Below, in pieces: positions 10,701 to 15,376 of a stretch of 15,376 nucleotides of DNA. Source of the DNA: Gonium pectorale (Eukaryota > Chlorophyta > Chlorophyceae > Chlamydomonadales > Volvocaceae); assembly GCA_001584585.1 (NCBI GenBank), contig LSYV01000002.1:444583-459958 (forward strand), read 5' to 3'. Under the pieces are notes generated by a model. That model was not told the origin of the DNA. It did not search any database and saw nothing but the letters and a program-made list of their open reading frames with translations. Position 1 is the stretch's first letter, and each line of letters starts with the position of its first letter. The position numbers and the translations under genes are program-made.

Positions 10701-11509
10701 CTGCGGGACGCACTACCTTCTGCGGCCGACGAAACTGCACGAGGCGTTTCCTGTTCTTCGCTTGCCACGAGTCCGGTTTTTCGCGAGGAATCGCGGTCTT
10801 GCTTCCGGCTCCAGCTCCTAAACCCCGTCGTAAAACCTGTGTGTTCCGTAGCCGCGCTGCTCCATGCCTCCCACCGTGTTGCGACCCATCTCCCGCCCCT
10901 TGTTCACCGCCACATACACACACATACGCATCACTTTCGCGCCGACGCCATCACTTCCGCGCTTACGCTCGTCGTATGCGTTTTCCTTTTCAACACACAC
11001 GCATCTTCGCCGCAACCGCCGCCGCGCTCCGCCTCCCCCAACGCTGTCTGCCGCAGCCTGAGCCCCACCACGTGGGTGCTGTACGGCCTGGGCGCAGACC
11101 AGCTCGGCGGCAACGACACGCCGTTTACGTACCCCGGCCTGTCGCAAGGCGCCACCATCGCCACCTTCATAGAGCGGAACTTCGGTTACGACTACGGCTT
11201 CAGGTGCGGAAGCGAAAGGCTTGCGGGGCAGCTCTTCTCGGGGGTAGCCGGTATCCCTCCGAAAACCTCCTTCCTTGGGAGCACGGCACATTGCAGGACT
11301 TGCCCCTGCTGTGACCTCGCACCTCCCCAGCGACCCCTAATCTCTTGCGGTGGCCGTTCACCTCTCCCTGCCCCCTTCGCCCCCTACCGGCACCCGGCGC
11401 CACACCTGTCACCAGGTTCTGGTGTCTTTTAATCGTGGCGGGGTACATTATCGGCCTACGAGTGATCGCCATCCTGGCGCTGAGGTACATCAGCTTCCTG
11501 CGCCGCTAG
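93..11509 (+). CDS. Full-size ABCG/PDR-type ABC transporter, 5'-truncated, 27 exons visible
   Basis: Predicted ATP-driven membrane exporter of the PDR (full-size ABCG) family; the substrate cannot be read from sequence. Exons: 93-234, 622-746, 1013-1110, 1261-1379, 1476-1710, 2181-2307, 2603-2757, 3200-3326, 3616-3701, 3959-4059, 4202-4318, 4716-4862, 5125-5395, 5567-5742, 6126-6277, 6591-6705, 7057-7185, 7636-7854, 8101-8210, 8385-8513, 8732-8939, 9248-9430, 9770-9810, 10223-10326, 10568-10627, 11057-11203, 11416-11509. All 26 introns (96-470 nt) are GT-AG, and exon lengths sum to 3717 nt, 1238 codons plus TAG. Domain order is NBD1-TMD1-NBD2-TMD2, as in plant and fungal PDR proteins (about 1400-1500 residues), so roughly 200 N-terminal residues lie outside the window. 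The ATG at 93 follows a C-rich tract and AG, so it is probably an internal methionine. Residue numbers in other entries count from it. Individual splice sites could be off by a few bases; family and strand are secure. Confidence 0.9.
1933..1967 (+). repeat. Intron 5 copy of a dispersed inverted sequence
   Basis: The stretch reads GTGTGTGTTGAAA, 8 nt, then CGCATACGACGAGC. The same two blocks in the same order, spaced by 7 nt, occur on the minus strand at 10967-11000 in intron 25. Just around it, ACATGTGTGTGT occurs twice (1929-1940 and 1968-1979). It may be the remnant of a short interspersed repeat; no terminal repeats or target-site duplication were made out. Confidence 0.6.
2181..4862 (+). 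other. TMD1 of the PDR transporter
   Basis: Exons 6-12, residues about 240-526. The block starts with the amphipathic connecting segment [18 protein letters not shown] and the [10 protein letters not shown] region. Hydrophobic stretches follow: [30 protein letters not shown], the [18 protein letters not shown] segment, [15 protein letters not shown], the [15 protein letters not shown] segment and a final one around [17 protein letters not shown]. Family landmarks are [14 protein letters not shown] (plant PDR: VFYKQRD..FYPAW) and [18 protein letters not shown], the PDR pattern of aromatic residues before the ISP..W motif. The extracellular part after NEFTSPSW is short and ends at TLGEEAL. The exon 8 donor was set at 3326 because it alone keeps phase 0 with exon 9. 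Confidence 0.87.
4175..4197. repeat. Hairpin next to the intron 10 acceptor
   Basis: GTACGGC (4175-4181) and GCCGTAC (4191-4197) form a perfect 7-bp stem with a 9-nt loop. Its foot lies only 2 nt before the acceptor AG at 4200-4201. The intron is short (142 nt), so the structure would sit over or beside the usual pyrimidine-tract region. Confidence 0.55.
5125..8210 (+). other. Inter-half linker and NBD2 of the PDR transporter
   Basis: Exons 13-19. Exon 13 encodes an Ala/Gly/Ser/Lys-rich linker (residues about 527-600) with a short charged, possibly helical start ([16 protein letters not shown]), then [14 protein letters not shown], the usual entry to PDR NBD2. A Lys/Gly stretch ([14 protein letters not shown]) precedes [14 protein letters not shown]. 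Catalytic motifs: Walker A GGSGAGKT (671-678), Q-loop glutamine 718 in [11 protein letters not shown], altered signature LNVDARKRL (779-787), Walker B VVFMDE (799-804), D-loop TSGLDARAA and switch His836 in TIHQPS. Exon 18 continues to the YFGPMG segment and exon 19 to [12 protein letters not shown], both strong PDR landmarks. All junctions keep phase. Confidence 0.92.
7450..7500. repeat. Three tandem 17-bp units in intron 17
   Basis: Units 7450-7466, 7467-7483 and 7484-7500 are near-identical copies of a sequence like GTACAGCTACTGCATTC. The last two units differ at two positions. The array lies in the 450-nt intron between the NBD2 Walker B exon and the D-loop/switch exon. It is a small minisatellite with no visible coding role. 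Confidence 0.85.
8614..8636. repeat. Hairpin in intron 20 with the same geometry
   Basis: GTACTGG (8614-8620) and CCAGTAC (8630-8636) form a perfect 7-bp stem with a 9-nt loop inside the 218-nt intron 8514-8731. Stem and loop lengths equal those at 4175-4197, and both stems begin with GTAC. Whether it has a function is unknown. Confidence 0.5.
10967..11000 (-). repeat. Intron 25 copy of the dispersed inverted sequence
   Basis: The reverse complement reads GTGTGTGTTGAAA, 7 nt, then CGCATACGACGAGC, matching 1933-1967. Next to it on the plus strand are two near-identical 14-mers CATCACTT(T/C)CGCGC at 10929-10942 and 10949-10962, and a CA-rich tract at 10911-10924. The acceptor of exon 26 follows at 11055-11056. 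Confidence 0.6.
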
Positions 11510-12029
11510 CTGCCGGCTGTTCGTACAGGACCTCATGCAGTACAGCTGTACATGCCATACGGGCGAGGAGTTGGTCGGCGTGATGCTTCTTTTACCCTTC
11601 CTCGTGACTGATCAGCGAGCTGCTTTGCGAGGCATGGTGCAATGGGCCGTATGCTATCAAGGGGCGATTTACGCCGCACATTGGAAGGAGTGCGATGGGC
11701 GGGCACGAAGAAGGAGCGCGACTTGATCGAGGCGTCTGCGTAATGATGCACGGGACGACTGCACGCCGTGTCCTCATGCCGTACTAACTGTCAGGGTGAA
11801 TGCGCTTGTAGGCCGTGGGGCCACCGTGACCACTGTGAGCTTTACTTGAGGCGCGCAGACATGGGTTTTAGAAAGCAGCGTGCGAAGGGGCGGGACATAT
11901 TTGCTCTGTGAGGGTTAGGACAAGGCGTTGCGCGGCGTAAACGTTGTAGTGCACTTTTTTTCTGTGGAAAGGTTACAGGCGGAGAGGCGAGAAAGGGCGC
12001 AGACAGCGGGAGGGACATGCAGCCCTCAC

Positions 12030-12060
12030 GTGATGAGAACCACCGAGTGATGAGAACCAC
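12030..12060. repeat. Two direct copies of a 14-mer in the putative 3' UTR
   Basis: GTGATGAGAACCAC occurs at 12030-12043 and again at 12047-12060, a 17-bp period separated by CGA. It is a small tandem duplication with no known role. Confidence 0.8.
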
Positions 12061-12292
12061 TGGGTGGCTAGCAAGAGGGTGAACGCGGGCGTGGAGTGCA
12101 TGTGGATACGTGAGCATGTTCACATCTACTGCAAAGCGATACGCACGAGAATGCGCGCTGTGAGTACCGGTATGGTCTTTCCCTCAGTCTGTTTCGTAAG
12201 CCGAGCATGCCTTCGCCGAGCCCGCGCGACCCTCGTGTGACCCCCATACATGGCACACTGCCCGAACATGTCCTAGACCAAACAGCACCACT

Positions 12293-12297
12293 TGTAA
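12293..12297 (+). promoter_or_regulatory. TGTAA polyadenylation signal for the transporter
   Basis: TGTAA is the usual polyadenylation signal in Chlamydomonas and its relatives. Reading from the stop at 11509, this is the first occurrence on the plus strand, and cleavage would be expected 10-20 nt later. The assignment is by motif and position only. Confidence 0.5.
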
Positions 12298-12310
12298 CTG
12301 CCACTCTGCA

Positions 12311-12676
12311 GTTTGACGCGCGTGCGGGCCGTGTGCGCATATGTGGTTGCCTGTGCCAGCAGGTGCCAGCGCAGCGTCAGCGTGGGGCATATGCGCTCCT
12401 GGCCGGATGCCGATACGGCGTTTGCTTGGTCACAGGCGGCAGGAACAGGAGGACGCGCAAACGCGAAGATGGCGGCTGTCGCCCATGATTCCTTGAACTT
12501 GCGACGGGAGCGCCTCGGCGAATGCAGGCCTCCAATCCCTCCCTCACGGATGCGGAACTGCATGGAGAGCCGGGGCGTGGCCCCGCTGTGCAGCTGCGCG
12601 CGATGCACCCTATGTGCACTGACATCAACACAGTACGCACAGAGTAGTACGAGCTGTACAGACGAGTGCGACCTGT
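12311..12676. other. Intergenic stretch, nothing recognised
   Basis: Open frames cross this stretch on both strands, but none gives a recognisable protein pattern, and their overlap reflects GC-rich sequence. No clear TATA box or other promoter motif was found. It lies between the transporter's presumed polyadenylation site and the first LRR-like codons, so it may hold the promoter or 5' end of the downstream locus. Confidence 0.4.
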
Positions 12677-12966
12677 ATGGATGGTGGGGACGGAGGAAGC
12701 ACAGGACCGAATGCGATTCTCTGCGTGAACGGGCCCACAGTCAGGACAGTCGCTACCCTCAAAACCGAGGCCGCCCTGCCGCGCCTGGCGGTGCTGCTCC
12801 CGTCCCTCCTGCAGCTGTGCCTGCCAAGCCATGTATGGTGATTCCCTCGCAGCTCGCACTTCAATCAGCAGCGCGACGGCCTGGCGGCGCTGTCGCAGCT
12901 GCAGGAGCTGCGACTGCCCACCTGCAGCAGCCTCCCGCAGCTTGGGGTGCTGGCGGGTCGGCAGCG
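12677..12966 (+). pseudogene. LRR-like coding remnant with in-frame stop and frameshift
   Basis: One plus-strand frame (ATG at 12677) reads leucine-rich sequence: AALPRLAVLLPSLLQLCLPS, then a TGA at 12839-12841, then in the same frame GLAALSQLQELRLPTCSSL and PQLGVLAG. The LxxLxxLxL(xxC) spacing is that of leucine-rich repeats. Between about 12953 and 12966 the LRR pattern leaves this frame and continues one base over as SVRTLALSAADDKAALAL. A spliced explanation of the TGA would need an intron of about 20 nt, too short to be credible. Either this is a decayed gene copy or the assembly has small errors. No domain outside the LRR pattern was recognised. Confidence 0.45.
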
Positions 12967-14221
12967 TGCGGACCCTCGCGCTAAGCGCTGCGGACGACAA
13001 AGCTGCGCTGGCCCTGCAGCTGCCGCAGCTGCGGAAACTGGAAATCGTTTGTGATTGTTCCTCAGTCGACCGGCCGCCCCTGTCGCTGCCGCTTGGCGGC
13101 ATGCCACAAGCGCTTGAAAGCATCAGCTTGCACTCGGTTGGTAGTGGATCAAAGCTGGGTCTGGGCACACGGCTCGGCTGCATAATCCACGTGGAGATTG
13201 TATGCGTCGAGTATGTGATTTGCTGCGCCTCGTAGGCTGCGCCGCTGATGGCCAGCCACGCCGTGGGCCCGGAGTTCGAGTGCCGATCATCGACGACATT
13301 TGGGTGGGCGCGGACGAGCTGCTGCAGGGGGCCGATCTCTCGCCGCTGCACAACCTCATGCGCCGCTGCCGCCGGGTGGAGCTCCGCATAGCCATTGTTG
13401 ACAAAGTGGAAGCAGCCGTTCGGGTGACCCGCTGGCTGGGCAAGCCGGAGTACATTCGGGTCCGCTGGCAAAAACACCTGGGCTTGCAATTACGTCCCGC
13501 CGGTCAGTTGGCCGCTGGCGCCACTCTATGGCCTGCCGCCGCCATGACAGCGGCGATCAGCTTGCAGCGCGGGGGCGGCGGCATCCCCGCGCTTGCCGGA
13601 GAGGCGTCGGCACTGGAGCTGCCTTCTTCAGGTTACAGGTTACAGGTTACACGTCCGTCAAAGCCGGGGGGGCCAAGGACTTCTTCGCCTCCGCCACCCA
13701 TGTCTCTTTCGGCCGCAGAGTTAGCACGGGCGGTGTTGCCGCGCCTCACGGGCGGGACCATTCCCGCCGTGATGCTGGGGGGCCCGGCGGCGGCGTCGAG
13801 CGCAGCCTCTTCGCAGGCCACCGGAGGCAGCTGCCACCGGGACTGGTGGGATCTGTCACCCAGCGCCAGGGGCGGCGGCTGGCTGCTCCTGTGCGGACCT
13901 GGCCTGGGCGCGTTAGTGCAGTGCCCGGAGGCTCTGCGAGCCTGGGTGCGCGACGCGGAGGCGAAGGCGAAGGCGGTGCTACGCAGCAGCGGCAACCGTG
14001 CTGGTGGTGGTGGTGGTGGCGGTGCCGCCGCTGCAACTGATGGCAGACACATGCGCTCCAAGCAGCGCAACTTGACGGTTGATTACCAGGCTCTGTCTGA
14101 CGCTTCTGGGCGCCACGGCTTGGTGCTCAAGTGCAGCAGTGGAGCGGGGGCTCTGGCGGCGGTGGTGGCGGGTCAGGTGGATGTGGGCTTGGCGGTATAT
14201 GCGGCGCCTGAGAGCTACTGA
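12831..14221 (+). CDS. Putative LRR-like protein, two-exon model, possibly degenerate
   Basis: The model joins 12831-13158 and 13236-14221 across a 77-nt GT-AG intron (GTCTGG donor, CGTAG acceptor) and gives 437 residues ending at the TGA 14219-14221. The first exon contains LPQLRKLEIVCD and MPQALESISLHS, which have leucine-rich-repeat spacing. Its first 40 or so residues, from ATG 12831, are Ser/Arg/Cys-rich and appear to be LRR sequence read out of frame, so the true start is doubtful. The second exon encodes IIDDIWVGADELLQGADLSP and RCRRVELRIAIV, then AELARAVLPRLTGG, WLLLCGPGLGALVQCPEAL, a run of eight glycines and the ending YAAPESY. I do not recognise a named family. A cytosolic LRR protein of an algal multicopy family is a guess. 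Confidence 0.42.
13630..13650 (+). repeat. Three tandem copies of the 7-mer AGGTTAC
   Basis: AGGTTAC occurs at 13630-13636, 13637-13643 and 13644-13650 inside the second exon of the LRR-like locus. Each copy is 7 nt, so gain or loss of one copy would shift the reading frame. Just after it the neighbouring frame reads protein-like sequence (GYTSVKAGGAKDFFASAT). Confidence 0.85.
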
Positions 14222-14256
14222 AAGGCACGTCGGAGGCCTTTCCGCTGGGCAGGGTA

Positions 14257-14261
14257 TGTAA
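14257..14261 (+). promoter_or_regulatory. Possible TGTAA polyadenylation signal, near
   Basis: TGTAA lies 36 nt after the stop of the LRR-like frame. A 3' UTR this short would be unusual for this kind of genome, so the later TGTAA at 15103-15107 is an equal candidate. Confidence 0.3.
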
Positions 14262-15102
14262 CCGGGCGCGAAGGTTGCAACATGCTTCACGTGCCAAGTG
14301 TTTTGGTGTTCTGTTCAGTCTCCCAGGTTGTACTTTAGTGTGCTTTCGACCTGGCTGCGCTGGCCGCTGCGCCGGCCGTCACTGTTACGGTCAGCGTAGC
14401 ACTCTTGCCGGCCAGCTGATCGCATTGTTCGCCCAGCGTACTTCTCGCCACGACACAACGACCATCCGTTGCCTATCCCGCCCACGCATGTGCGCCTTCC
14501 GGGACAATCCTCCTCCTGCAGGAGCTGCAGGCGCAGTGGGTCATTTGGAATAGTTATATTGAGCAAAGTGGGAAGCATTAGACCCGTCCGACAGGTGCCC
14601 CGTGATACGTAATTTTATGACAAAAGAAGATTCGACGTTTCTAGGATCGCCTTTATCCAGCTTTCGCTCCGATGGATGGTAGCTCGTGGGCTTGTTCTCG
14701 TGATTAGGTAGCTAGCCCCTGGGGAGGGGCCACCCACCCCCCGGATGTTGCGTGCTTGCAGCTCCAAAGTGGCGCCAGGGAATCTATAGTCAACGGATGC
14801 GTTGGGCCTGGACGTGGAGAGTGCTTATCCCTCGCGCGGGCTACGCCTCGCCTGCAATCTGCTGAAGCGTGCGCCCATCGCGGCCTGTGCGATCATGCAC
14901 GCGCCCGCCGCCTCGCCAACACCCCACGCTCTTCGGATTCATGCCGGGCACCTCCCCCATGCGTGGTCTGGGGTACGGGGTACGGGGTTTCCGAACATAT
15001 TTTGCATGGGATGAGCCCGTGTGGGGTGGATGTGCTGGGAGCAATCGGTGCATATCCCGTCGCTCCGCCCTGCTTGTGCAGAATGGATGGGGGTGGGTTT
15101 CG

Positions 15103-15107
15103 TGTAA
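15103..15107 (+). promoter_or_regulatory. Possible TGTAA polyadenylation signal, far
   Basis: TGTAA in the context CGTGTAAAGA, 882 nt after the stop at 14221. A 3' UTR of about 900 nt would match the length inferred for the upstream transporter. Motif and position only. Confidence 0.3.
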
Positions 15108-15376
15108 AGATGTGTTAGCAAGCCAGGTTTGCCGTCAGGGGCACTGGCACGACTGGCGCGACTTGGCACCGCGCTGGTCGCAGTTGTCGCACAGTCTGCT
15201 GTGCTTCCGGTTGCTGATGTCGGATCGCCGTACCCATGCCTGCATGATCTTCATACCGTTCACTTCTGTACACTGTATAGCGAGAGGCACCTAAGGCCCT
15301 TGTCAATTCCCAAATTGTGCTTCTGTCGCCAACATGGCTGTGGTGTGTCGGGAGATAATAGTTTCCGTGATGTAGT

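Larger units (their letters stand above)
8385..11509 (+). other. TMD2 and C-terminus of the PDR transporter
   Basis: Exons 20-27, residues about 918-1238. After an amphipathic region ([17 protein letters not shown]) comes [19 protein letters not shown], matching the PDR segment before the first helix of TMD2. Hydrophobic stretches include [31 protein letters not shown], a segment around [14 protein letters not shown], the pair [10 protein letters not shown] and [14 protein letters not shown], and [15 protein letters not shown]. Landmarks are [18 protein letters not shown] (plant PDR: ERTVFYRERAAGMYS) and [21 protein letters not shown]. Exon 23 is only 41 nt. The last exon encodes one more helix and ends [12 protein letters not shown], close to the family ending KFLNFQRR. 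That supports the TAG at 11507-11509 as the true stop. Confidence 0.88.
11510..12310 (+). other. Probable 3' UTR of the PDR transporter
   Basis: No gene is recognisable after the TAG at 11507-11509. The first TGTAA downstream is at 12293-12297, so a UTR of about 800 nt is inferred, a length common for Chlamydomonas-type genes. Base composition is less extreme than in the exons. The segment contains a T run in GTGCACTTTTTTTC (about 11949-11961) and a 14-bp direct repeat. Confidence 0.5.
14222..15376. other. Downstream stretch without a supported gene
   Basis: Neither strand shows a recognisable protein pattern. The part around 14545-14660 is clearly more AT-rich than the rest of the window. 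Small structures seen are a 6-bp stem GCCCCT/AGGGGC with a GGGG loop at 14715-14730, a 12-bp palindrome at 14513-14524, and two tandem GGGGTAC units at 14970-14983. It is best read as 3' UTR plus intergenic sequence. Confidence 0.45.

Noticed and set aside
12313..12984. 223-residue plus-strand frame as the 5' exon of the LRR-like gene
   Set aside because: Its translation shows no LRR spacing. The LRR pattern in this stretch is in a different frame, so it was not used in the model.
12377..13489. 370-residue open frame on the minus strand
   Set aside because: It is Ser/Arg/Pro-rich with no domain pattern, and it runs antisense to LRR-like plus-strand sequence. Long chance frames are expected in such GC-rich DNA.
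13630..13650. AGGTTAC repeat as telomere-like sequence
   Set aside because: The Chlamydomonas-type telomere unit is TTTTAGGG, and only three 7-mer copies are present here, inside a reading frame.
14715..14730. GC hairpin as a transcription terminator
   Set aside because: The sequence is nuclear eukaryotic, where intrinsic hairpin terminators do not apply, and no T tract follows it.

Overview
This looks like nuclear DNA from a green alga of the Chlamydomonas/volvocine type. The signs are a very GC-rich sequence, a gene split by many short GT-AG introns (donors mostly GTGNG, acceptors after C-rich tracts), strongly GC-ending codons and TGTAA polyadenylation motifs. No bacterial operon structure, rRNA, tRNA, CRISPR array or clear transposon was seen. 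Ns at positions 3 and 23 suggest a contig edge or poor-quality sequence at the left end.

Positions 93-11509 (+) carry most of one gene: a full-size ABCG transporter of the PDR (pleiotropic drug resistance) type, ordered NBD1-TMD1-NBD2-TMD2. I assembled 27 exons by reading the PDR family pattern across each GT-AG junction. The joined frame is open for 1238 residues and ends in a PDR-like C-terminus. The 5' end, including the NBD1 Walker A, lies to the left of the window. The two composite ATP sites are unequal: one looks fully catalytic, while the other lacks its switch histidine and has an altered signature motif.

Positions 11510 to about 12310 look like the 3' UTR of the transporter, ending near a TGTAA at 12293-12297. 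About 12311-12676 shows nothing recognisable.

Positions about 12677-14221 (+) hold a second locus with leucine-rich-repeat (LRR) character. It can be modelled as a two-exon gene (12831-13158 and 13236-14221), but LRR-like sequence runs through an in-frame stop and switches frame, so it may be a decayed copy or contain assembly errors. Positions 14222-15376 have no supported gene. The two loci are in tandem, and nothing shows that they work together. I found no clear evidence of a new system. The points most worth a second look are the asymmetric ATP sites, a related inverted pair of intron segments, hairpins in introns, and the broken reading frames of the LRR locus.
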